64,000 bases of DNA from the NCBI GenBank assembly GCA_963422775.4, contig CAUJSJ030000128.1:28802-92801 (forward strand), written 5' to 3'. Shown here in pieces: positions 34,292-44,120 of this stretch. This stretch comes from Pelomonas sp963422775. GTDB lineage: Bacteria > Pseudomonadota > Gammaproteobacteria > Burkholderiales > Burkholderiaceae_C. How positions within the stretch are numbered: the stretch's first letter is position 1; every line of letters starts with the position of its first letter. The position numbers were made by a program, and so were the translations under genes. The notes below the pieces were generated by a model that had not been told where the DNA came from, ran no database searches, and worked only from the letters and a program-made list of their open reading frames with translations.

Positions 34292-35176
34292 TCAGCCCAC
34301 CGCGGCCGCGCCGCTGACGATCTCGGACAACTCTTTGGTGATCGCTGCCTGGCGGGTCTTGTTGTAGACCAGCTTGAGCTCACCGATCAGCGTGCCGGCG
34401 TTGTCGGTCGCAGCCTTCATGGCCACCATGCGGGCGGACTGCTCGCTGGCCATGTTCTCGGCCACGGCCTGGTAGACCTGGGCTTCGGTGTAGCGGACCA
34501 GCAGCTCGTCGATGACGGTGGCGGCATCAGGCTCGTAGATGTAGTCCCACGAGTGCGCCGGCTTGCCAGTCGAGTCCGCAGTGGCCATGTCGCTCGCCTT
34601 GAGCGGCAGCAGCTGCTGGACCACGACCTCTTGCTTGATCGCGTTGATGAAGCGCGTGTAGCAGAGGTAGACCGCCGAGAGCTTGCCTTCGGCGTAGGCG
34701 TCGAGCAGCACCTTGACGGGGCCGATCAGCGCATCGACATGGGGCTGGTCACCCAGCTGAGTGGCGTGAGCCACCACCTTGGCGCCGATGCGGTTCATGA
34801 AGCCCAAGCCCTTGCCACCGATGGCAACGACTTCAGCCTTCTGGCCGACGGATTCCAGCTCCCTGAGTTTGGCCGTGGCCGCGCGCAGCAGGTTGGTGTT
34901 GAGGCCGCCGCACAGACCCTTGTCCGTCGTGACGACCACCATGCCCGCCGTCTTGGCCTGCTCGTTCTGGACGAGGAAGGGATGACGGTACTCGGGGTTG
35001 GCCTTGGCGAGCTGAGCAGCGATGTTGCCGATCTTCTCGCTGTAGGGACGGGCCGCACGCATCCGCTCCTGCGCCTTGCGCATCTTGGATGCGGCGACCA
35101 TCTCCATCGCCTTGGTGATCTTCTTGGTGTTCTCGACCGACTTGATCTTGCCGCGGATTTCTTTGCTTGAAGCCAT
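34292..35176 (-). CDS. atpG: F-type ATP synthase gamma subunit
   Basis: Rotary shaft of F1, 294 residues. N-terminal coiled-coil helix EIRGKIKSVENTKKITKAMEMVAASKMRKAQ, the central VTTDKGLCGGLNTNL block, and the C-terminal SARMVAMKAATDNAGTLI helix are present. It follows atpA after a 74-bp spacer that contains one copy of a stem-loop repeat also found three times upstream of livM. Confidence 0.98.
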   Translation of the reverse strand: MASSKEIRGKIKSVENTKKITKAMEMVAASKMRKAQERMRAARPYSEKIGNIAAQLAKANPEYRHPFLVQNEQAKTAGMVVVTTDKGLCGGLNTNLLRAATAKLRELESVGQKAEVVAIGGKGLGFMNRIGAKVVAHATQLGDQPHVDALIGPVKVLLDAYAEGKLSAVYLCYTRFINAIKQEVVVQQLLPLKASDMATADSTGKPAHSWDYIYEPDAATVIDELLVRYTEAQVYQAVAENMASEQSARMVAMKAATDNAGTLIGELKLVYNKTRQAAITKELSEIVSGAAAVG

Positions 35177-35190
35177 GCAAATTCCTTAGT

Positions 35191-35243
35191 CAGTTGGGGA
35201 CAGAGCTTTTCGCTGCGCTCAAAGGTCTGTCCCGCAAGCTCAT
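35191..35243 (-). repeat. Stem-loop repeat between atpA and atpG (single copy)
   Basis: GGGACAGA (35198-35205) and TCTGTCCC (35226-35233) form a perfect 8-bp stem. On the minus strand the unit begins ATGAGCTTGCGGGAC and resembles the 60-bp units at 46059-46232, which begin ATGAACTTGCGGGAC. It fills most of the 74-bp spacer. Confidence 0.7.
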
Positions 35244-35250
35244 CGGCTTC

Positions 35251-36804
<1,554 letters not shown>

Positions 36805-36901
36805 GCTGGGTCTCCAGTACCCGGAGCGGCCAAACCACAGCCAAGAGGCGGGTCAGTCGCAGGGTGAATCGATGGGATGTCTTGGGTGGCTCAGGCAGCC
36901 G

Positions 36902-37435
36902 TCAGGCAGTCAGGGCGACCTTCATGCGCTCCAGGCGGGCCTTGACGGAGGTGTCCAGCACCTCGTCGCCGACCACCACGCGCACGCCGCCAATCAGCGC
37001 CGGCTCGATCTGCACATGCAAGTCGAGCTTGGCGGCAAAGCGCTGCTCCAGCGTCGTCTTCAGTTCGGCCAATTGGGCGTCGCTGATTTCGTAGGCGCTG
37101 TAGATGTGCGCGTCGGACACGCCGGAAGCGGCATTGGCCAGCACGTGGTACTGGGCAACGACTTCGGGCAGTGCCGCCAGGCGGCCGTTCTCGATCACGG
37201 CGCGCAGGAAGTTCTGCAAGCCCGGGGCCAGGTCCTGCTTGGCGGCGGCCGCGATGACCGCGAGCACCTGCTCCGGCTGAGCCTTGGGGTGATCGGCGAA
37301 CTGGCGCAGATCGGCGTCCTGCGCCACCTGAGCCAGCGCGTCGAGCTGCTGGCCCCAGGCCGCGAGATCGTGCTGCTTCGCAACCTGGAACAGGGCTTCG
37401 GCGTACGGCCGGGCGATGGTGGCGAGTTCAGCCAT
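36902..37435 (-). CDS. atpH: F-type ATP synthase delta subunit
   Basis: Links F1 to the peripheral stalk, 177 residues. It starts ATIARPYAEALFQVAKQ and ends with the conserved C-terminal block IGGVRVVVGDEVLDTSVKARL. The start directly abuts the atpF stop, indicating coupled translation. Confidence 0.97.
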   Translation of the reverse strand: MAELATIARPYAEALFQVAKQHDLAAWGQQLDALAQVAQDADLRQFADHPKAQPEQVLAVIAAAAKQDLAPGLQNFLRAVIENGRLAALPEVVAQYHVLANAASGVSDAHIYSAYEISDAQLAELKTTLEQRFAAKLDLHVQIEPALIGGVRVVVGDEVLDTSVKARLERMKVALTA

Positions 37436-37906
37436 TTACAGCTCCGTCTTCAGGCGAGCCAGCAGATCGGCGTGAACACCGGCGTTGACTTCCTTGTGCA
37501 GGATCTGCTCGGCGCCCTTGACGGCCAGCGCGGCGACCTGCTCGCGCAGGACCTCGCGAGCGCGGGAAACCTGCTGCTCGGCATCGGCCTTGGCGGCGGC
37601 CAGGATCTTGGCGCCTTCTTCCTCGGCGCGACCCTTGGCGGCATCGACGATGGCTGCAGCGCGCTTCTCGGCATCCGAGATCAGCTTGCCGGACTCGGCC
37701 TTGGTCTGAGCCAGTTCCTTGGCGATCTGCGCTTCGGCGCCCGCCAGTTCGGCCTTGGCCTTGTCGGCGGCGGACAGGCCCGCAGCGATCTTCGCGGCAC
37801 GCTCGTCGAGCGCCTTGATGATCGGCGGCCACACATACTTCATCGTGAACCCGACCAGAATCAGGAACACGATCATCTGAACGATGAGCGACGCGTTAAT
37901 AAACAC
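37436..37906 (-). CDS. atpF: F-type ATP synthase subunit b
   Basis: Peripheral-stalk subunit, 156 residues: one transmembrane helix (LIVQMIVFLILVGFTMKYVW) then a long Ala/Glu/Lys-rich coiled coil. The start codon is GTG at 37906, chosen because it gives the exact family N-terminus (FINASLIVQMIVF). Confidence 0.97.
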   Translation of the reverse strand: MFINASLIVQMIVFLILVGFTMKYVWPPIIKALDERAAKIAAGLSAADKAKAELAGAEAQIAKELAQTKAESGKLISDAEKRAAAIVDAAKGRAEEEGAKILAAAKADAEQQVSRAREVLREQVAALAVKGAEQILHKEVNAGVHADLLARLKTEL

Positions 37907-37980
37907 CTTGGTGCCTCACAAAGTTTCGAGTGCGGAAACCGCCGGGGCAACCTTGGCCACGGCGGGTCGACAGCTTCGAA

Positions 37981-38256
37981 TTACTTGGCGCCAGCGGCCA
38001 GGGCGGTCGCGATTTGACCCAGGAACGGGTTGGCGGTGGCGAACCACAGGGCGATACCGGTGCCGATGATGAAGGCCGCGTCGATCAGGCCGGCCAGCAG
38101 GAACATCTTGGTCTGCAGTTCGTTCATCAGCTCAGGCTGGCGAGCGGCGGACTCAAGGTACTTGCTGCCCATGATGCCGATACCGATACAAGCACCGAAG
38201 GCGCCCAGACCAATGATCAGACCAGCGGCGAGAGCAACAAAGCTAATGACTTCCAC
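37981..38256 (-). CDS. atpE: F-type ATP synthase subunit c
   Basis: Membrane rotor subunit, 91 residues, two transmembrane helices joined by the polar loop ARQPELMNELQ. The ion-binding carboxylate is Asp59 in LLAGLIDAAFIIG. The surrounding residues look like a proton-type ring; I see no obvious sodium-site signature. Confidence 0.98.
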   Translation of the reverse strand: MEVISFVALAAGLIIGLGAFGACIGIGIMGSKYLESAARQPELMNELQTKMFLLAGLIDAAFIIGTGIALWFATANPFLGQIATALAAGAK

Positions 38257-38334
38257 GATGACTCCTTAGAGAGATTGAGAGAGAAACGGTTGAGGGAAAA
38301 CTGCTTGGGGAAACTGGTGGCGACTGATGCGTGA

Positions 38335-39189
38335 TCAGTGCGCGTCGTGAGCTTGGCCGATGTAGACCAGCGTCAGCATCATGAACACGAAGGCTTGCAG
38401 CGTGATGATCAGGATGTGGAAGATCGCCCACACCGAGCCCGCGATGATGTGACCGATGGCCAGGCCGATGCCGGTGGCCGACAGGCTCCAGGCGCCGCCC
38501 ATCAGGGCAATCAGCATGAAGATCAGTTCGCCGGCATACATGTTGCCGAACAGTCGCATGCCGTGGGACACGGTCTTGGCGACGAACTCGATCATCTGCA
38601 TCAGGAAGTTGACCGGGTACAGGTAGACCTTGTCGCCGAACGGTGCCGCGACGAGTTCGTGAGCCCAGCCGCCGGCGCCCTTCATCTTGACGTTGTAGAT
38701 GAGGCAGGTGATCAGCACGCCGAGCGACAGGCCCATGGTCATGGACAGGTCGGCGGTCGGGACGCTGCGCAGCTTGGCGTGATGGTCGCCGGTGATGGTC
38801 TGCCAGATCACCGGGAGCAGGTCGACCGGCAACAGGTCCATCGCGTTCATCAGGAAGATCCAGACGAACACGGTCAGGGCCAGCGGTGCGACCAGCTTGC
38901 GGCTGTTGGCGTTGTGGACGATGCCCTTGGCCTGATCGGCAACGATCTCGACGAGGATTTCAACGGCGGCTTGGAAGCGACCGGGGACGCCCGACGTCGC
39001 GACCTTCGCGGCACGCCAAAGCAGGAAGCAACCCACCAGACCCAGCAGCACGCTGAAGAAGATGGAGTCCATGTTGACGACGGAGAAATCGACGATGCCC
39101 TTCTGGGTGCCGTTCTGCGCGTGCTGCAAGTGGTGAATGATGTATTCACCGGCACTCGGGGCTGCTGTTTCGTGGCCTTCTGCTGCCAT
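38335..39189 (-). CDS. atpB: F-type ATP synthase subunit a
   Basis: Stator half-channel subunit, 284 residues, five to six transmembrane helices. The essential arginine is in SHGMRLFGNMYAGE near residue 225. The N-terminal DFSVVNMDSIFFSVLLG helix and C-terminal QAFVFMMLTLVYIGQA are standard. Confidence 0.98.
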   Translation of the reverse strand: MAAEGHETAAPSAGEYIIHHLQHAQNGTQKGIVDFSVVNMDSIFFSVLLGLVGCFLLWRAAKVATSGVPGRFQAAVEILVEIVADQAKGIVHNANSRKLVAPLALTVFVWIFLMNAMDLLPVDLLPVIWQTITGDHHAKLRSVPTADLSMTMGLSLGVLITCLIYNVKMKGAGGWAHELVAAPFGDKVYLYPVNFLMQMIEFVAKTVSHGMRLFGNMYAGELIFMLIALMGGAWSLSATGIGLAIGHIIAGSVWAIFHILIITLQAFVFMMLTLVYIGQAHDAH

Positions 39190-39214
39190 GTTTCGTTCTG
39201 CCTCGTCAGTTCAA

Positions 39215-39703
39215 TCAGCGGCCACGCCACGCGAGCGCCAGCCAGTTCACTTTGATGCACACCGCGAGGGTGACCAGCAGGGCTGGCCAGCTCAGGCCCG
39301 GCACCACCTTTGGCGCCAGCACCAGCATCGCGATCGATGCACCGATTTTCAAAAATTCCCAACCCATGAATCCGGCGACCGCACCGGTCGCTGAACTCAC
39401 CCGCTTCGTCATGCCCCGCGCAAGCAGCATGTTTGGCAACACCACCGCAGCGACGCCGTACAGCGCCGAGGCCATGGCCACGCCGGATGCCGTCCACAGC
39501 CGAATCACGACCACGCACAGCAACCCCGCCACCAGCTGCATCCCCAGCACACGCCAGGGCGACAGCATCGGCAACGCGGCCTTCAGCGCCGCCGCCTGCT
39601 CCGGGCTCAGCGCCTTGACGGGCGGCTCCTCGTTGTCGTCGTCCCAGCCGCCGGCCGTTGAAACAGCGGGGGGCCAGGTCTTTCGGGGGCCGTTCTCGGT
39701 CAT
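39215..39703 (-). CDS. atpI: ATP synthase subunit I (AtpI)
   Basis: Small membrane protein of 162 residues that helps assemble the c-ring. After a charged N-terminus of about 50 residues, four transmembrane helices follow (VLGMQLVAGLLCVVVIRLW, AMASALYGVAAVVLPNMLLA, GWEFLKIGASIAMLVLAP, LSWPALLVTLAVCIKVNWLAL). The start at 39703 (MTENGPRK) is preferred; upstream codons look like non-coding sequence. It is first in the operon. Confidence 0.9.
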   Translation of the reverse strand: MTENGPRKTWPPAVSTAGGWDDDNEEPPVKALSPEQAAALKAALPMLSPWRVLGMQLVAGLLCVVVIRLWTASGVAMASALYGVAAVVLPNMLLARGMTKRVSSATGAVAGFMGWEFLKIGASIAMLVLAPKVVPGLSWPALLVTLAVCIKVNWLALAWRGR

Positions 39704-39799
39704 GGCGCCAGATCCTGGGGTGGGCGGTTCAACCCCTTCAAACTGCCGGGGGCCGATTGCACCGGGATGACGCCTGAGCGCCACCCCACAAAGCCACTC

Positions 39800-39829
39800 A
39801 TTATATGTGACGAGTTACACCGGGGTAAA
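39800..39829 (-). promoter_or_regulatory. Sigma-70 promoter of the atp operon
   Basis: On the minus strand: -35 TTTACC (39829-39824), an 18-bp spacer, then a perfect -10 TATAAT (39805-39800). It lies about 97 bp upstream of atpI in an otherwise non-coding, AT-richer patch. Transcription should start near 39793. Confidence 0.75.
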
Positions 39830-39850
39830 CCTAGCCAGGGCACACGGCAT

Positions 39851-40741
39851 TCAGGTCTGCGTCAGCGTCGCAGGCAGTCCCGGCACATCGACGCGCAGTT
39901 GCAGCACGGCACCGGCCAGCGGCTGACGCTCGAGTTCGTCGGCCGGACGCTTCTCCCGCGCGGTCGTAATGAAGAGGGTGCGCAAGTCGGGGCCGCCGAA
40001 GGTGGGCATGGTCGGGCAGGCGACCGGCAACTCGACGCGCTGCACGACCTCGCCCGTCGGCGCGAGGCGCAGCAGGCAGCCGCCTTCGAACATCGCGGCC
40101 CAGTAGCAGCCTTCGGCGTCCATCGCGGCGCCGTCGGGGCGGCCGCCATAGCTCTCGCCCGGCGTGCGCGGGCTGAACTCGGCGAAAACACGCGGCGCGG
40201 ACAGCGCACCAGTCACCACGTCGAAGTCGGCGGCGTAGATGCGATGCGCCTTGGTATCCGACCAATGCATGCGGCGGCCGTCGGGACTCCAGGCCAGGCC
40301 GTTGGACGTCGTCAGGCCCGGCACCTCGGCCGAAAAGGCCTGGCCATCGAAGCGGTAGAGCGCCGCCTCCGGCTCGCGGGCATCCGAGATGCTGCCGATC
40401 CAGAGCCTCCCCGCCGGGTCGACCTTGCCGTCGTTGAAGCGCAGGCGCGCGGGGTCGTAGGGCGGCGGGCTGACGCGCAGCTGCTCACTAGTCTTAGGGT
40501 CCAGAGCCCACAGCCCGTCGCGCCGCGCCACAAGCAGCCCCCCACTGGGGCGGGCCGCGATGCAACCGGGCTCGGCTTCCTGTGGCCAGACATCCGGCGC
40601 GTCGGCGCCATCGCGCCACCGCAAGACCTGGCGGCCGGGGATGTCGACGGCGTAGAGCTGTTGTTCAGTGGGATGCCAGAGCGGCGATTCGCCGAGCAGG
40701 CAGCGGTGGCTGCCGAGGGCTTGGATGTCTTGGAAGGCCAT
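39851..40741 (-). CDS. SMP-30/gluconolactonase family protein
   Basis: Six-bladed propeller lactonase, 296 residues. Metal ligands expected in the family are visible: glutamate in LLGESPLWHP near 18, asparagine in TTSNGLAWSPDG near 148, and aspartate in GGRPDGAAMD near 200. It probably opens a sugar lactone; the substrate is unknown. It lies back-to-front with the atp promoter, ending 22 bp away, and shares direction with the GNAT gene behind it (17-bp gap). Confidence 0.87.
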   Translation of the reverse strand: MAFQDIQALGSHRCLLGESPLWHPTEQQLYAVDIPGRQVLRWRDGADAPDVWPQEAEPGCIAARPSGGLLVARRDGLWALDPKTSEQLRVSPPPYDPARLRFNDGKVDPAGRLWIGSISDAREPEAALYRFDGQAFSAEVPGLTTSNGLAWSPDGRRMHWSDTKAHRIYAADFDVVTGALSAPRVFAEFSPRTPGESYGGRPDGAAMDAEGCYWAAMFEGGCLLRLAPTGEVVQRVELPVACPTMPTFGGPDLRTLFITTAREKRPADELERQPLAGAVLQLRVDVPGLPATLTQT

Positions 40742-40758
40742 CCCGCCACTCTAGGCGG

Positions 40759-41274
40759 TTATCCGAAGTAACTCGGCCGGAAGGCGCCGAGCTCGGCCTT
40801 CAGGTAGTGGGCACCCGGCAGGGGGTTGAAGTAAAACGGCGGCACCTCGACGAAGCCCAGGCTCTCGTAGAGGCCGCGCGCGGCTTCCATGTCGTCCAAC
40901 GTGTCGAGCAGCATGGACGAGTAGCCAGCCTCGGTCGCGCGGTCCATCAGCACCTGGGCAAGGATGCGGCCCAAGCCGAAGCGGCGAAACGCCGGGCGCA
41001 CGAACAGGCGCTTCATCTCGCAGGCGTTCGGGTAGTCGGCGTCTGGCAGCGAGCGGAAAGCGCCACTGCCGGCGATGGCGCCGTCGACCGTGGCCAGCAG
41101 CATCAGGCCGCCGGGCGGCGCGTAGGCGCCGGGCAGCGTGGCCAGCTCTTCTTCGAAGCCCTGGAAGTCGAGGTCGACGTCCAGACTGTTGGCGTAGTCG
41201 CGCAGCACGCGGCTCGCCTCCTGCCAGTCCGCGGTGGACTCGGGCGTGATGAGCTGGATATCGGGGCCGGCCAT
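40759..41274 (-). CDS. GNAT family N-acetyltransferase
   Basis: Acetyl-CoA-dependent acyltransferase of 171 residues; acceptor unknown. The acetyl-CoA site appears as MKRLFVRPAFRRFGLGRILAQ near 95-115 (Arg/Gln-x-x-Gly-x-Gly/Ala pattern), followed by MLLDTLDDMEAARGLYESLGF. The substrate could be a small molecule or peptide; context gives no clue. Confidence 0.85.
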   Translation of the reverse strand: MAGPDIQLITPESTADWQEASRVLRDYANSLDVDLDFQGFEEELATLPGAYAPPGGLMLLATVDGAIAGSGAFRSLPDADYPNACEMKRLFVRPAFRRFGLGRILAQVLMDRATEAGYSSMLLDTLDDMEAARGLYESLGFVEVPPFYFNPLPGAHYLKAELGAFRPSYFG

Positions 41275-41286
41275 AGGCGGCGAAGT

Positions 41287-41334
41287 TTAGCCAGCGAAGC
41301 CCAGCACGACCCTGCGGGTCTTCGCACTCTTCTT
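41287..41334 (-). pseudogene. Relic of an alanyl-tRNA editing gene 3' end
   Basis: Fifteen codons plus stop encode KKSAKTRRVVLGFAG, repeating the end of the intact editing gene just upstream (KKSAKTRRVVLGFAES). All base differences over the 14 shared codons are synonymous (for example TCA/AGT serine, CTC/CTG leucine). It has no start and looks like the leftover original or a diverged paralogue of the gene's 3' end. Confidence 0.6.
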
Positions 41335-41342
41335 CTGGTGAT

Positions 41343-41371
41343 CACTCACGTTCGCTGCGCTCACGTGAGTG
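41343..41371 (-). terminator. Hairpin after the alanyl-tRNA editing gene
   Basis: A perfect 9-bp stem (CACTCACGT / ACGTGAGTG) with an 11-nt loop TCGCTGCGCTC, 14 bp past the stop of the editing gene. No clear U-run follows, so it may be a repeat-derived hairpin rather than a strong terminator. Confidence 0.4.
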
Positions 41372-41384
41372 CTCCCCAAAGAAT

Positions 41385-42104
41385 TCAGCTACGGCCTACG
41401 GCCGACTCGGCAAAGCCGAGCACGACCCTGCGGGTCTTGGCTGACTTCTTTTCAATCTTCGTCACGACGACTGCACCGATCTCCGCGGTGTTCGACACAT
41501 GCGTGCCGCCGCAGGGCTGCAGGTCCACGCCCTCCACCTCGAGCACCCGCACGCGACCCAGCCCACGCGGCGGCTGCACGCTCATCGAGCGGACCAGGCC
41601 GGGGTTCGCATCCAACTCGTCTTCGCTGATCCAACGATGGCCGACCGGATGGGCCTCGGCGACCAGGCGGGTCAGTCCGGCTTGAATCGCGTCCTTGTCG
41701 AAGGGCTCGTCGGTGTGGAAGTCCAGCCGCGCGTAGGTCTCGGTGATGGAGCACCCGTCGACCGGATAGGGCAGCAGCGCGCAGAGCAGGTGCGTGGCCG
41801 TGTGAAAGCGCTGGTGAGCCAGGCGGCGCGCGGCGTCGACCTCGACGCGCACGGTTACGCGAACGGCCGGCAGCTCGCCTTCGACCAGGTGCACGATGCC
41901 CCCAGGCTGTTCCTTGCTCTTGCGCGTGTCGGAAATGCGCCAGCGCTGCTCGCCAGCCACCAGCCAGCCGGTGTCGCCCGCCTGGCCGCCGCCCAGCGGA
42001 TAGCAGACGGTGCGGTCGAGCAGCACGCCGCCCTCCCCTTGCCCGGTCACGCGGGCTTCGCAGCCCAGCAGCGTCGCGTCATCGCGGAAGAGTTCTTCGG
42101 TCAT
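41385..42104 (-). CDS. Alanyl-tRNA editing protein (AlaX-like)
   Basis: Free-standing editing domain related to AlaRS that hydrolyses mischarged tRNA-Ala, 239 residues. The zinc-binding pairs are HQRFHTATH (residues about 97-105) and CGGTH (about 203-207). The N-terminal VLLDRTVCYPLGGGQAGDTG block is typical. The stop lies eight codons past the usual family end because the natural end (a Gly-stop, preserved at 41287) is displaced; the tail ESAVGRS is probably new. Start 42104 shares a base with the PhzF stop (TGATG). Confidence 0.9.
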   Translation of the reverse strand: MTEELFRDDATLLGCEARVTGQGEGGVLLDRTVCYPLGGGQAGDTGWLVAGEQRWRISDTRKSKEQPGGIVHLVEGELPAVRVTVRVEVDAARRLAHQRFHTATHLLCALLPYPVDGCSITETYARLDFHTDEPFDKDAIQAGLTRLVAEAHPVGHRWISEDELDANPGLVRSMSVQPPRGLGRVRVLEVEGVDLQPCGGTHVSNTAEIGAVVVTKIEKKSAKTRRVVLGFAESAVGRS

Positions 42105-42943
42105 CACAGCCTCACCTGTCCATGGATCAGTGGCGTCACGTCGCCGCCGATCCACGTGACATCGCCCTCACGGCTGACGTGCACGCGGCCGGCGCGGCCA
42201 AGCGCCGCGCCCTGCGCGGCCACGTAGCAGTCGCCCGCCAGCCCGCAGGATTGGAGCCATAGCGCAAGGCCCGCGTTGAGGCTGCCGGTGACAGGGTCTT
42301 CGGGAAAGCCGAGGTCGGGCACGAAGGCGCGCACCTCGAACTGGCATTCACTGGCGGTGGGATGGGCGCCGACGACACCGAGCTTGAGCCCCTGCATCGC
42401 GATGAAGTCGGGCTGCAGCGAGAGAACGCTGGCTGCGTCGGCCAGGCGGGCCGCCATCCAGCCCGGGCCGTTGTCGACCCAGACAAGGTCGAGCAACGCC
42501 TCGGGTGCAATGCGCAGCGCGGCGATGGCCTGCGCCCGCCCCGCGGCGTCGACCGGCCCGCTGCGCGTGAGCGGCGGCGCGGCGAAGGCCAGGCGCGCGC
42601 CTTCGCGCTTCACGCGCACCAGGCCAATGGCACATTGCTGAACGACCTCGCCGGGCTTCTTCGAATCACCACCACTGGCCAGGAAGGCGTACGCGCTGCC
42701 CAGCGTCGGATGGCCAGCGAAAGGCAGCTCGCCGCCAGGCGTGAAGATGCGCACGCGGTAGTCGGCACCCGCGTCGGTGGGCGGCAGCAGGAAGGTGGTC
42801 TCGCTGAGGTTGGTCCAGCGCGCGAACTCAGCCATCTCGGCGTCCGACAGGCCAGCAGCATCGACAACGACGGCCAGTGCATTGCCCTTCAGCGGGGTGG
42901 CGGTGAAAACGTCGACCTGGACGAAGCGGCGCAGTTCAGGCAT
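42104..42943 (-). CDS. PhzF family isomerase/epimerase
   Basis: Two-domain PhzF-like protein of 279 residues, a cofactor-independent isomerase; substrate unknown. FVQVDVFTATPLKGNALAVV at the start, the catalytic glutamate in TNLSETTFL near 47, FTPGGELPFAGHPTLGSA near 65-85 and the C-terminal FPEDPVTGSLNAGLALWL are all present. Phenazine production should not be inferred from this alone. It overlaps the GNAT gene by 8 bp. Confidence 0.88.
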   Translation of the reverse strand: MPELRRFVQVDVFTATPLKGNALAVVVDAAGLSDAEMAEFARWTNLSETTFLLPPTDAGADYRVRIFTPGGELPFAGHPTLGSAYAFLASGGDSKKPGEVVQQCAIGLVRVKREGARLAFAAPPLTRSGPVDAAGRAQAIAALRIAPEALLDLVWVDNGPGWMAARLADAASVLSLQPDFIAMQGLKLGVVGAHPTASECQFEVRAFVPDLGFPEDPVTGSLNAGLALWLQSCGLAGDCYVAAQGAALGRAGRVHVSREGDVTWIGGDVTPLIHGQVRL

Positions 42944-43385
42944 CGGTGGCAGGAGGCGGGGCGGTCAGGTAGAGCCCCGGCCGCACGATCTCCATGCCGC
43001 GATCCGGCGTCGCCAGCGGCTTGAAGCCGTGTCGGGCGTAGAGCGGATGGGCATCTCGCGTGAACAGCATGAAGCGGCGCAGGGCTTGCAGGTCCGGGTG
43101 GGCGAGCAACGATTGAACCATCCAATCGGCCAGGCCCTGGCCCCGGTGGGCTTGGAGCACGTAGACGTCGCAGAGATAGCCAAAGGTCGTGCGGTCGGTG
43201 ACGACGCGGGCGAAGCCGACCTGGCCGCCACCGTCGGCATGCAGGGCGATGCACAGCGAATGCGCGATGGCCCGCTGGACCGTGGCCAGCGGGATGCCCT
43301 CGCACCAGTAGGCCGTCGTCAGGAAGGCGTGTGTGGCTGTCGCGTCGATGTCATCGAAGCTCAGCCTGTAGCCGGGCTTTTCCAC
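42936..43385 (-). CDS. GNAT family N-acetyltransferase
   Basis: Acetyltransferase of 149 residues. The acetyl-CoA-binding helix is YVLQAHRGQGLADWMVQSLL near 77-97 with the HRGQGL motif; LYARHGFKPLATPDRGMEI at the end matches the family. Likely cotranscribed with the PhzF and editing genes (overlapping starts and stops). Confidence 0.87.
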   Translation of the reverse strand: MEKPGYRLSFDDIDATATHAFLTTAYWCEGIPLATVQRAIAHSLCIALHADGGGQVGFARVVTDRTTFGYLCDVYVLQAHRGQGLADWMVQSLLAHPDLQALRRFMLFTRDAHPLYARHGFKPLATPDRGMEIVRPGLYLTAPPPATDA

Positions 43386-43387
43386 GC

Positions 43388-44110
<723 letters not shown>

Positions 44111-44120
44111 GGATGGCGCC

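Noticed and set aside
42104..42943. Phenazine biosynthesis gene
   Set aside because: Only the PhzF fold is present; no other phz gene is nearby, and PhzF homologues are widespread in non-producers.
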